DNA from: a virus
IMG/VR virus record: IMGVR_UViG_3300030385_001836
Location: 1-35,902 of that record
Length of the DNA stretch: 35,902 bases
Direction: 5' to 3' (one strand)
Under the pieces are notes generated by a model, which made no database searches, was not told where the DNA came from, and saw nothing but the letters and a program-made list of their open reading frames with translations. Positions within the stretch are counted from its first letter, which is position 1; every line of letters begins with the position of its first letter. The position numbers and the translations under genes are program-made. Positions 6,696 through 12,442 of the stretch are shown here, piece by piece.

Positions 6696-7289
6696 ATGTG
6701 TCAAGATTTTGACGAAATAGAGCAGACCCTAAACAAGGCTATCGCCTTGCTCCGAAGGGTGCAGCTAGAAATAAATCAAAAGAAAGAAAGTAAGATAAAG
6801 AAAGAAAAGGATTTGTTGAGAACGACAGAAGAGAACAAAGTTGATGTGGGAGACACTAATACATGTGCCCACATATTCTATATCATAAATCATTATCAGA
6901 AATACCATCCAAAGTCTATGCGTTCTGTGAAAAAAAATTCAGGTATCTACAAAAAGATCGAAGGGCGCTTAATCGAAGGCTATTCTGTCGAGGAAATATG
7001 TAAGGCTATTGACGGACAACACGCCTCTCCGTTTCACTTAGGTGAGAATAAATCCCGTACCGAATATCTCCAGTTGGAGTTGGTGGTTAGGTCCGGGCAG
7101 AAGGTGGACATGTTCATGTCTATTTTTGACAAGCCGAAAGAGAGTCTCGTAAAACCAAAGACTCGCCGTACGATCAACGCGGCGCAGGAATGGTTGAGGG
7201 ATGACGAAGACCTGCAGGGTATGCAAGACAGTCAAGGAAGTGTCGGAGTTCAATCGGAACCCCTCCAGAAAAGACGGGCGGCGAAGTGA
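6696..7289 (+). CDS. Replisome-organiser-like protein (phage replication initiator C-terminal type)
   Basis: Residues 1-50 are helical and lysine-rich. Residues 55-145 contain a pattern (IYKKIEGRLIEGYSVEEICKAI, a His/Phe loop, then TEYLQLELVVRSGQKVDMFM) like the conserved C-terminal domain of phage replisome-organiser proteins (Phg_2220_C type). These bind the origin and recruit the helicase loader. The start at 6696 has GGAGG 5 bases upstream. The recognised winged-helix N-terminal domain of larger initiators is missing, so this is a short form. A small winged-helix gene at 7827 and a loader-like gene at 8077 follow, which supports a replication role. The 3' end overlaps the HNH gene by 89 bases. 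Confidence 0.6.
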   Translation: MCQDFDEIEQTLNKAIALLRRVQLEINQKKESKIKKEKDLLRTTEENKVDVGDTNTCAHIFYIINHYQKYHPKSMRSVKKNSGIYKKIEGRLIEGYSVEEICKAIDGQHASPFHLGENKSRTEYLQLELVVRSGQKVDMFMSIFDKPKESLVKPKTRRTINAAQEWLRDDEDLQGMQDSQGSVGVQSEPLQKRRAAK

Positions 7290-7620
7290 GTGTGCTAAAT
7301 GCACAAGAATATCTCGGCGAAAGCATTGGCGAGAAAACAAGGAGGCAAAGCGTGAACAAGTACGAGAGTGGCGCAGAAAAAACCCAGAGAAGAGAGCAGC
7401 ACAAAGAGCAGTTGCCTTCGCCGTCGAGTTCGGCTTTCTCACTAGACCAACAACATGCGAATTGTGTGGAATCACTTGCCGACCAGATGGGCATCACGAC
7501 AGCTATGAAAAAAAAGACTTCCTCACCGTACGTTGGGTGTGTAGAGGGTGTCACAACAGAATACACGCTCAGAAGCGCAAGAAGCGCTGTGAGCAATCAC
7601 AAACAAAGGAAATGGGGTAA
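7201..7620 (+). CDS. HNH-type zinc-binding endonuclease-like protein (139 aa)
   Basis: The N-terminus carries a four-cysteine zinc motif (CRVCKTVKEVSEF...ECAKC, residues 5-34). A basic helix follows (RRKHWRENKEAKREQVREW). The C-terminal third has CELCG, then GHHDSYE, then WVCRGCHNRIH, the layout of small HNH-fold phage proteins. Family members may nick DNA in packaging, recombination or homing. Many are free-standing and mobile. Its start lies 89 bases inside the preceding replication gene, which may mean it invaded there. The overlap and the lack of a well-spaced ribosome binding site leave the exact start open. Confidence 0.8.
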   Translation: MTKTCRVCKTVKEVSEFNRNPSRKDGRRSECAKCTRISRRKHWRENKEAKREQVREWRRKNPEKRAAQRAVAFAVEFGFLTRPTTCELCGITCRPDGHHDSYEKKDFLTVRWVCRGCHNRIHAQKRKKRCEQSQTKEMG

Positions 7621-7623
7621 GCT

Positions 7624-7824
7624 ATGGAACAACATCAAAAACAAGGCAGGAGACAACTCACAGAGCCTCAGGGACATCTGCTTGATATCCCTATTAATAA
7701 CATCGGGTTGCGTGATGTACTTGCGCTCGTCTATCTCGTCAAGGGTCCGGCGGGTACGTTGACTAATCCGGGAACCGCATACGACTGGGCCGATCGTTTG
7801 CTATACTACAGGGAGGAGGGGTGA
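7624..7824 (+). CDS. Small protein, unknown function (66 aa)
   Basis: I do not recognise this protein. It is short and soluble, with a helix resembling a buried core (LRDVLALVYLVKG) and an aromatic C-terminus (YDWADRLLYYREEG). GGGGTAAGCT precedes the ATG. The stop overlaps the start region of the next, winged-helix gene. The position inside the replication module suggests a DNA-replication accessory, but nothing in the protein shows it. Confidence 0.6.
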   Translation: MEQHQKQGRRQLTEPQGHLLDIPINNIGLRDVLALVYLVKGPAGTLTNPGTAYDWADRLLYYREEG

Positions 7825-7826
7825 AG

Positions 7827-8072
7827 ATGACCCAAGAGGGGATGGACATATATCATAAGTACCGACCGTTTTACGGACGCGATACCGCAACCGTTTTAAT
7901 GACTCTGGTAGATAGCGGCTCCGGGATGACGGCAGCCGAGTTGTGTTCTTGTATGAGCATGACAAACAGTAAGCTGGTTAAATCTCTGGCCGTCCTAATG
8001 GGCGCAGATCTGGTCAGCGAGATTTCTTACAATGATGAACCAATGTACAAGTTTAACAAATTTAAGGGGTAA
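7827..8072 (+). CDS. Small winged-helix/MarR-like DNA-binding protein (81 aa)
   Basis: The protein is mostly a single helix-turn-helix unit: a helix with GRDTATVLMTLV, then MTAAELCSCMSMTNSKLVKSL as helix-turn-recognition helix, then a wing (LVSEISYNDEPMYKF). Such proteins regulate transcription or help initiate replication. It lies between the replisome-organiser-like and helicase-loader-like genes, so binding at the origin is one plausible role. The start is ATG 7827 with GGAGG upstream; a GTG at 7821 overlapping the previous stop is also possible. Confidence 0.65.
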   Translation: MTQEGMDIYHKYRPFYGRDTATVLMTLVDSGSGMTAAELCSCMSMTNSKLVKSLAVLMGADLVSEISYNDEPMYKFNKFKG

Positions 8073-8076
8073 CAAA

Positions 8077-8811
8077 ATGAATAAGGATGACAAGGCACAA
8101 TTTCTACAAATATTAACTGGACTCTCGGACCTGTACGGGTCTGAGTTATCTAAGGTATCAATCACTTTATACTGGGAGGCACTGAAAGATCATAGGATAG
8201 ATCTTATTTCCGTGGCCGCGTCCGAACACGTTAAGCATTCACAGTGGATGCCCAAGCCTTCACAGTTCTTGGACGTGCTAACCAAGAGCGATATGAACCC
8301 GGAGGAACGCGCCACACTAGCGTGGGGGTGTGTGTCCCGAGCGGCGAAGAGCATCGGGGGGTATGCCTGTGTGAACTTTGACGACCCTATAATTAATGCA
8401 ACCATTCGCAATCAAGGAGGGTGGTCAAGAATCTGTACCCAGCCAGCAGAACACTTTGAGTCTTTTATTCGTAGGCAGTTCATCGCTGACTATGTAGTTC
8501 TATGCGGAGCCAACCTAAGCCCGGAGGCTCTCCTACCATTACAGGGTACGTTTGACAAAGATAACCCGCGACAGATAAAGACCGGGCTACCGCCGGGTCC
8601 GGGACACAAATTGCTGGACGAGGTGAAAGAAAAGCAGAAGCTACTCGCAGCAGAGTATAAAGGTAACCCTAAAGAGAATCTCGCAAAAGTACGTGGAATC
8701 ATTGACACAGCTCTGGCAGAGACAAGCCCGCCTTCGCAAGAAGATGTCCTTCAGGAAAGATCGTCTGAAGAAGTACTCCAAAGAGAGCAGGCGTCTAACT
8801 CATCAACTTGA
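8077..8811 (+). CDS. Helicase-loader-like replication protein (244 aa)
   Basis: Residues 5-75 have the shape of the phage helicase loader/inhibitor domain (G39P-like and DUF6475-like): two helices, then LYWEALKDHRIDLISVAAS, then HVKHSQWMPKPSQFLDVL. The middle resembles a Trp-rich helical segment (GGWSRICTQPAEHFESFIRRQF). The C-terminal 60 residues are charged and probably disordered. Family members load the replicative helicase onto origin DNA. No helicase or primase is visible in this genome, so the partner would be host DnaB. AAGGGG lies 8 bases upstream of the chosen ATG; the frame extends to 8032 but overlaps the previous gene. Confidence 0.65.
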   Translation: MNKDDKAQFLQILTGLSDLYGSELSKVSITLYWEALKDHRIDLISVAASEHVKHSQWMPKPSQFLDVLTKSDMNPEERATLAWGCVSRAAKSIGGYACVNFDDPIINATIRNQGGWSRICTQPAEHFESFIRRQFIADYVVLCGANLSPEALLPLQGTFDKDNPRQIKTGLPPGPGHKLLDEVKEKQKLLAAEYKGNPKENLAKVRGIIDTALAETSPPSQEDVLQERSSEEVLQREQASNSST

Positions 8812-8989
8812 GAGAGTTAACCACCAGCTTACCAAAATGAGAATCTTTGCCATTTTAGACGCAAAGGCACTTAAGGAGTTACAATATGAGATCGATATCC
8901 TTAACCGAAAATGGGCTAAGCATGAGACCGCTCTACGAAACAAAGAAAGACTTGCAAAACGAAAAACTATTCACGAGGAAATACTCTAA
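8744..8989 (+). CDS. Basic coiled-coil protein, unknown function (81 aa)
   Basis: The protein is almost entirely a charged coiled coil (THQLERVNHQLTKM, then LKELQYEIDILNRKW) with a basic C-terminus. I do not recognise a family. The frame opens with GTG 8693, but ATG 8744 shortens the overlap with the loader gene to 68 bases; neither start has a good ribosome binding site. The region after 8811 is otherwise empty and codes well in this frame. The 3' end overlaps the next nuclease gene by about 100 bases. Confidence 0.5.
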   Translation: MSFRKDRLKKYSKESRRLTHQLERVNHQLTKMRIFAILDAKALKELQYEIDILNRKWAKHETALRNKERLAKRKTIHEEIL

Positions 8990-9341
8990 GCAATATGACT
9001 TTTATAAGCTACCCATTAGCTACAGGCTGGACTTTGCCGTATGTAAAAAAGGAACAAAGGAAATTTCAGGATGGGTTGAGTTCAAAAGAAGACACCACAA
9101 ATTTGGACACTACCCTACCGCGCTCTTCTCTCTGGGGAAGATAATGCACGGTCTCCATATGGCCGACAGCACTGGGCTCCCGTTTTTTATTGCCGTGATG
9201 TGGGATGACGAGGTGCGTTGGATGCGCGTTGACATGAACAAGGCGAGTATTCTATGGGGAGCGCGAACGGCGAAGACGCGGGACAGTGCAGACATTGAGC
9301 CAGCCGCCCACTTTCCCATTGAGCATTTTGTGAGGTTCTAG
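8886..9341 (+). CDS. PD-(D/E)XK nuclease-like protein (151 aa)
   Basis: A D-(n)-E-X-K core is visible: YRLDFAV, then about 10 residues later GWVEFKRR, with an upstream helix containing a family-like opening PLYETKKDLQNE. The C-terminal half is alpha/beta with a strand FFIAVMWDD. This is the layout of small VRR-NUC-like phage nucleases or resolvases. ATG 8886 has AAGGAG 7 bases upstream. A start at 8922 would put the conserved PLYETKKDL close to the N-terminus and is an equally good choice. The stop overlaps the GTG of the lipoprotein gene by one base. Confidence 0.65.
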   Translation: MRSISLTENGLSMRPLYETKKDLQNEKLFTRKYSKQYDFYKLPISYRLDFAVCKKGTKEISGWVEFKRRHHKFGHYPTALFSLGKIMHGLHMADSTGLPFFIAVMWDDEVRWMRVDMNKASILWGARTAKTRDSADIEPAAHFPIEHFVRF

Positions 9342-9562
9342 TGAAAAGATTTTTGGTGATCCTTGTTCTGGTTATTATTGTACGATTCTTTATCCTCGGC
9401 TGTGGTCATACACCTATCTATGATGGTAAGACTTTCTATAACGCTGATCTAAAATGTAGCAGCGAGTTGAAAGGAAGACCGGATGAGTGGTGCAAGAAGC
9501 AGAAACAAAGGTCACAATTACGAGCGAGAGTTGGTCCACCTATTCAGGAGCTGGTTCCCTAA
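9341..9562 (+). CDS. Small phage-encoded lipoprotein (73 aa)
   Basis: The N-terminus is Lys-Arg followed by a hydrophobic stretch and a lipobox ILGC, with the lipidated cysteine at residue 21. The mature part is about 50 residues with three cysteines and basic residues. It should be exported, cut by signal peptidase II and anchored in a membrane. Phage lipoproteins of this size can block superinfection, and Rz1-type spanins also have this form, but here it lies among replication nucleases, far from the lysis genes. The start is GTG at 9341 in a TAGTG overlap. The 3' end overlaps the resolvase-like gene by 80 bases. Confidence 0.65.
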   Translation: MKRFLVILVLVIIVRFFILGCGHTPIYDGKTFYNADLKCSSELKGRPDEWCKKQKQRSQLRARVGPPIQELVP

Positions 9563-9875
9563 CTTCACCATCAAGCGAGGTCTCGGACAGACACGAGACA
9601 ACCGGGAGTGCCCGGACGTTGAGATGCCATACGTCTGGGTTGAAGCCAAGCGCGGCAAGAAGACCAACATCAAAGCAGCATTGAAGCAAGCACTGGAGGC
9701 CAAGGATGAACGGGTGGCCATAGCCATCTGCCGCGACGACAGGGAAGACCCGACGGCTACCGTTCTCCTCTCCGACTTCATGCCTATGTTAAACCTATGG
9801 ATTAAATCTAAACTAAAAGGAGAAGACAATGACATTGGAAGAAGCAGTAGGGAAGAGACTGGAAGAGTACTATGA
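9483..9875 (+). CDS. Holliday-junction resolvase-like PD-(D/E)XK nuclease (130 aa)
   Basis: The sequence shows the Hjc/phage resolvase pattern: SRNKGHNYERELV (helix with the first acidic residue), then CPDVEMPYVWVEAKRG giving the catalytic D-(n)-E-X-K, then a helix with basic residues (KAALKQALEAK) and a strand (VAIAICRDD). Such enzymes cut branched recombination or replication intermediates before packaging. GGAAG lies about 5 bases upstream of the ATG. The 3' end overlaps the next gene by 47 bases. Confidence 0.75.
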   Translation: MSGARSRNKGHNYERELVHLFRSWFPNFTIKRGLGQTRDNRECPDVEMPYVWVEAKRGKKTNIKAALKQALEAKDERVAIAICRDDREDPTATVLLSDFMPMLNLWIKSKLKGEDNDIGRSSREETGRVL

Positions 9876-10209
9876 TAATTTTGAGGATGAGAAGTATTTA
9901 GAAGAGGGAGCTTTTAAGGCCGACAAGAATTGGGCGTTAGGGTTCACTCCAGAATATTGCCAAGAGAATTGGGAATGGTTTTTAAAGGAAGTCGTACCTT
10001 ACCTTCCTTCGGCTGTTAATTTGGCAGAAGAAAATCGGGAGAAGGGGGTGAAAGCAAAGACTGGCAGGTACATTGATCCTGATGAAGATCAACTCACCTT
10101 TCGCGCCTTCCGTCAATCTCAGTGGGCAATGGTGTATGGAATTATGGATTGGGTAGAGGAGCAGTCTGTGGATTTTGAAAAAATGCTCAAACGAGAAATA
10201 ACTAACTGA
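9829..10209 (+). CDS. Last rightward gene, unknown function (126 aa)
   Basis: I do not recognise this protein. It is acidic and rich in aromatic residues (NWEWFLKEVVPYLP, QWAMVYGIMDWVEE), probably a compact helical fold without membrane segments. AAGGAG lies 8 bases upstream of the ATG, so translation is well supported even though the start lies inside the resolvase gene. It ends the rightward array; the leftward array begins past a stem-loop at 10223-10261. Confidence 0.7.
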   Translation: MTLEEAVGKRLEEYYDNFEDEKYLEEGAFKADKNWALGFTPEYCQENWEWFLKEVVPYLPSAVNLAEENREKGVKAKTGRYIDPDEDQLTFRAFRQSQWAMVYGIMDWVEEQSVDFEKMLKREITN

Positions 10210-10222
10210 AAATAATTTGGCC

Positions 10223-10261
10223 GCTTGGGGCAAAACTGGATGAGAGTAAAAATCCCCAAGC
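10223..10261. terminator. Inverted repeat between the converging gene arrays
   Basis: GCTTGGGG (10223-10230) and CCCCAAGC (10254-10261) are perfect 8-bp complements with a 23-base loop, and outer GGC/GCC bases extend the stem with small bulges. It lies just after the last rightward stop and just past the amidase stop, where a bidirectional terminator would be expected. There is no good T-run on either side, so the function is an inference from position. Confidence 0.45.
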
Positions 10262-10332
10262 AGCCAGAAGGTAACAAACATAAGTTCGTCAATTCAGTTA
10301 TACACCGTCCAATGAAATGCCGCAAGATATAA
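10240..10332 (+). CDS. Possible 30-aa frame after a degenerate leader
   Basis: The bases AAAACTGGATGA resemble the AAAACAAGGATGA leader of the early genes. The ATG inside opens a 30-codon basic frame (MRVKIPKQPEGNKHK...) ending at 10332, inside the 3' end of the amidase gene on the other strand. It may be a remnant of an early gene cassette or chance. The ribosome binding site is weak. Confidence 0.2.
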   Translation: MRVKIPKQPEGNKHKFVNSVIHRPMKCRKI

Positions 10333-10963
10333 GCATCTCTTTTATCTCGTCCTTGGTGTGGTCCCTCATTTTCCCTCGTAATTTATCCAGCACCGCCTCC
10401 CTAAATTGCTCCATCCGAAGGTAGACCCCCGGACATCTCTTCATTGGGTCTTTAGTGGCTCCGGGCAGCTCAGTATGACCCCAGATATCTATTGACCCCA
10501 GATGCAGACTGAGGAGGCAGCAGAGCTGGTACAGGGCACTTTTCTGGTAGGGTGTAGGGTGCTTGTGATTGAAGTCTCCGCGCAGAGCTATGGCGATACT
10601 CTTGGAATTCCACCGACGTGCGTGGGCACCGCATTCGTCTAAACAAAGTGCCTGTTCAGTCTTGTCAAAGTCGATAATGAGGTGGTACGGGTTCGCGCCT
10701 CCGGTAAGGCCGAGCCGGGGATGCGTCTGGAACCATCGGCAAACGTGAAGGGCGAAGCTATGACTTTTATCTGTATGTGCATGTTCTGTATTGCAATAAT
10801 GGCAATCATTCACTCTGCAATCTAAATCTGGACCTATCCGGTGGACTACAATCTTTTCCGGGCGCAATAGGGCCTTATAGCGCCCGTCATCCACAGCACG
10901 AATTTGATTGACAACGTGTAAGTCGAACAGATCCATCTCCTCCCCATTAGGTAAAATAACCAT
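10298..10963 (-). CDS. N-acetylmuramoyl-L-alanine amidase, endolysin (Amidase_2 type)
   Basis: The Amidase_2 pattern is clear: KIVVHRIGP near residue 41 (first zinc histidine), PYHLIIDFDK, then SIAIALRGDF, then IWGHTELPG and KRCPG holding the later zinc ligands. The enzyme cuts between MurNAc and the stem peptide to lyse the host. I start at 10963, 16 bases after the stop of the upstream -1-frame reading frame. No good ribosome binding site is present, so coupling is likely. The frame stays open to 11164 and would add a positively charged, hydrophobic N-terminus (residues LAEWIYSWITAICAYL) like a signal-anchor, but its codons look like a shadow of the overlapping frame. The holin lies just upstream. 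Confidence 0.85.
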   Translation of the reverse strand: MVILPNGEEMDLFDLHVVNQIRAVDDGRYKALLRPEKIVVHRIGPDLDCRVNDCHYCNTEHAHTDKSHSFALHVCRWFQTHPRLGLTGGANPYHLIIDFDKTEQALCLDECGAHARRWNSKSIAIALRGDFNHKHPTPYQKSALYQLCCLLSLHLGSIDIWGHTELPGATKDPMKRCPGVYLRMEQFREAVLDKLRGKMRDHTKDEIKEMLISCGISLDGV

Positions 10964-10979
10964 AGGAAGGGCGGGTTCG

Positions 10980-11177
10980 TCAAAAATCCCAGCGGATTCC
11001 TCCACTGGCGGCGTAACCTTTATCGGAGGCCCAAGCCTCGGCGGTCGCGGAGAGGTTCCGCGCAATACGGTGTAGGTACCGGGCACCGACAAGTAGGCGC
11101 ATATCGCGGTAATCCACGAGTAGATCCACTCGGCCAAGCTTCTCAGGAAGAGCCTCCGCTTCATCCAGCGCAGCCAC
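10980..11177 (-). CDS. -1-frame reading frame between holin and amidase, possible holin extension
   Basis: This frame encodes about 65 residues that read like a real protein (ALDEAEALPEKLGRVDLLVD, then RYLHRIARNLSATAEAWASD), with G-rich first codon positions. Its only early start is a GTG at 11177 without a ribosome binding site. The frame is open further back across the holin stop to a slippery A AAA AAG at 11198-11192, so it may be made only as a -1 frameshift extension of the holin. I do not recognise a family. The alternatives are a separately translated gene coupled to the holin stop, or an A-run sequencing error that split a single 161-aa protein. Confidence 0.5.
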   Translation of the reverse strand: MAALDEAEALPEKLGRVDLLVDYRDMRLLVGARYLHRIARNLSATAEAWASDKGYAASGGIRWDF

Positions 11178-11185
11178 GATCTGAC

Positions 11186-11464
11186 TTAGGACTTTTTTGT
11201 TTTTTTGGGCCCTTCGTGGAGGATAGTGAGTGCCTGTGCATCAACTGCAAGCTGCTGTGCCTTAAGCTTTGTGCGCGATGCACCATACCCAAGAGACGCG
11301 AGACAAGTACCTGCGACCCCCAATATAGCAAGTGTGAGAGGACTCTCGACATACCCACTATTTTGCACCACTTCTACGATTGCCGCCAAAATTGGCAAGA
11401 CGATACTGGTAATGATGGCTACTTTCGCCAGCTTATGTTCCGAAGTATTTTTCCCGTCTTTCAT
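11186..11464 (-). CDS. Holin, two membrane segments (92 aa)
   Basis: Two hydrophobic segments lie at about residues 12-33 (AKVAIITSIVLPILAAIVEV) and 42-61 (LTLAILGVAGTCLASLGYG), with a charged N-terminus and a basic C-terminal tail, the form of a class II holin. It would form inner-membrane holes that release the endolysin coded next. I start at ATG 11464; a TTG at 11476 overlapping the previous stop is possible. The last codons (AAA AAA ACA AAA AAG TCC TAA) contain a dnaX-type frameshift heptamer, which may give a longer second product. Confidence 0.75.
   Translation of the reverse strand: MKDGKNTSEHKLAKVAIITSIVLPILAAIVEVVQNSGYVESPLTLAILGVAGTCLASLGYGASRTKLKAQQLAVDAQALTILHEGPKKTKKS
11192..11215 (-). 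promoter_or_regulatory. Candidate -1 programmed frameshift site
   Basis: In the holin frame the heptamer A AAA AAG spans 11198-11192, the same slippery sequence used in E. coli dnaX. A Shine-Dalgarno-like GAAGGG lies at 11215-11210, 11 bases upstream; in dnaX a similar element about 10 bases upstream stimulates shifting. The stop follows two codons later, and the -1 frame stays open for 70 codons. A strong downstream stem-loop is not obvious; only short CTTC/GAAG pairings are visible. Confidence 0.5.
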
Positions 11465-11468
11465 ATAT

Positions 11469-11747
11469 TTATCCAATCGCTATACCGTGACGCTTCGCAT
11501 AGGCTTTTGCCTTCTTCTTGATGCCGCCCGGATTAGGAGCATTATGAGCGTACGCCATAGCAGCAATAATGCGCGGCTTGCTGGGTTTGCCGTTCTTGGA
11601 AAGTGGAAATGTTTGCTTCGGCGCACCCCCAGCAGTGCCGGCGAAAGTATCCTTGAGGGAATACTTGCCCGCGTTAGATCCACCTTCCATCTCCCTTGCC
11701 TTTTTAAGGTATGCCTTGGATAGCTTCTTTGCTTTCTTCTTTGCCAC
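11469..11747 (-). CDS. Basic protein, unknown function (92 aa)
   Basis: The protein is strongly basic at both ends (AKKKAKKLSKAYLKKAREM and GIKKKAKAYAKRHG) with a Gly/Pro-rich middle. I start at GTG 11747, which has GGGAG 6 bases upstream and follows the previous stop by one base; the open frame before it overlaps the upstream gene and lacks a site. Small basic proteins at this end of the virion array may bind packaged DNA or be minor virion parts, which is inference only. The holin starts 4 bases after its stop. Confidence 0.6.
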   Translation of the reverse strand: MAKKKAKKLSKAYLKKAREMEGGSNAGKYSLKDTFAGTAGGAPKQTFPLSKNGKPSKPRIIAAMAYAHNAPNPGGIKKKAKAYAKRHGIAIG

Positions 11748-11748
11748 T

Positions 11749-11952
11749 TTATTCTCCCTTGTTGCTGTCGGACTTACGTCCTTCTGGTGTTGCATCTAAC
11801 TGAGTCAGTTGCTCCTTTAAGCTTGCTCCCTTAGAACCAAATCCAACAGACTTGTAAACCTCACTGTGTGAAGGATTCCCCTTCAGCTTAGGCCACTTTG
11901 CTACTGTAGATTTGGGTGCCTTTGGTATCCCTATGTCTTGTGGCTTTCCCAT
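11749..11952 (-). CDS. Small Lys/Pro-rich protein, unknown function (67 aa)
   Basis: I do not recognise this protein. It has a Pro/Lys-rich N-terminus (IPKAPKSTVAKWPKLKG) and a charged C-terminus, likely extended or disordered. The ATG at 11952 overlaps the previous stop as TAATG and has GGAAG 6 bases upstream. An in-frame ATG at 11964 lies inside the upstream gene. Confidence 0.6.
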   Translation of the reverse strand: MGKPQDIGIPKAPKSTVAKWPKLKGNPSHSEVYKSVGFGSKGASLKEQLTQLDATPEGRKSDSNKGE

Positions 11953-12110
11953 TATTTCTTCCATTTCTTTGTTGGGGTGTCAGCCGTCCATCCCTTTGGA
12001 TATATCACTGTTCCACCTGTTTGTTTCGCATAGTCCTGTGCTTGCTTCATGCCCGCCGCAGTGTAGGCGAAGTGCTTTTCATTTCCTTCTTTGTTTTTTA
12101 CTGCGGGCAT
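11952..12110 (-). CDS. Small protein, 52 aa, in the TAATG relay
   Basis: A 52-residue frame begins at ATG 12110 with AGAGGAG about 7 bases upstream and ends in a TAATG overlap with the next gene. The sequence is protein-like: a lysine-rich start, a helix (FAYTAAGMKQAQDYAKQTGG), a short strand (VIYPKG) and a Trp/Lys tail. I do not recognise a family. It fills exactly the gap between two coupled genes, so it is very likely real despite its size. Confidence 0.7.
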   Translation of the reverse strand: MPAVKNKEGNEKHFAYTAAGMKQAQDYAKQTGGTVIYPKGWTADTPTKKWKK

Positions 12111-12442
12111 TATTTTCTCCTCTTAACCTTAAGGGATTTTCTGCTTCTCTCCTTGGCCGCAGCCGTCTTCGCTCGTTTCTTTCTTTTGGATGGAGAATCA
12201 GGCTTGGGTGCTGGCATTCCTGTCGGACTAAATATAAGTTGTGAACCCAATGCCGTCTTGTGCCAGCGAGTATCTCCCATTCCCGGAATCCTCACATTGT
12301 CAGACTTCCAAGTCATAGAAGACATACCAGAGGAGCGAGGCTTACTCAGACTGACACCCTTAAGGCCTCCCCTTTTCTGGGTAGCCTTTACAGACTTGGC
12401 TAGTCTTGGCCCTAGATTTACTAATTTCTTTTTCTTCGCCAT
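12110..12442 (-). CDS. Highly basic protein, unknown function (110 aa)
   Basis: The N-terminal 30 residues and the C-terminal 30 residues are Lys/Arg-rich (PSKRKKRAKTAAAKERSRK), flanking a core with Trp and Gly (MTWKSDNVRIPGMGDTRWHK). It probably contacts nucleic acid or is packed in the virion, but I do not recognise a family. GAGGAG precedes the ATG, and both its start and its stop are TAATG overlaps. Confidence 0.65.
   Translation of the reverse strand: MAKKKKLVNLGPRLAKSVKATQKRGGLKGVSLSKPRSSGMSSMTWKSDNVRIPGMGDTRWHKTALGSQLIFSPTGMPAPKPDSPSKRKKRAKTAAAKERSRKSLKVKRRK

Noticed and set aside
10223-10261. Strong rho-independent terminator at the convergent end
   Set aside because: The inverted repeat is perfect for 8 bp but has a 23-base loop and no T-run, so I list it only as a candidate terminator.
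11161-11358. Another minus-strand frame in the holin region (65 codons ending at 11161)
   Set aside because: It is the third frame over the same DNA, Ser/His/Leu-rich with no ribosome binding site, whereas the holin frame and the -1 frame have protein-like codon structure.
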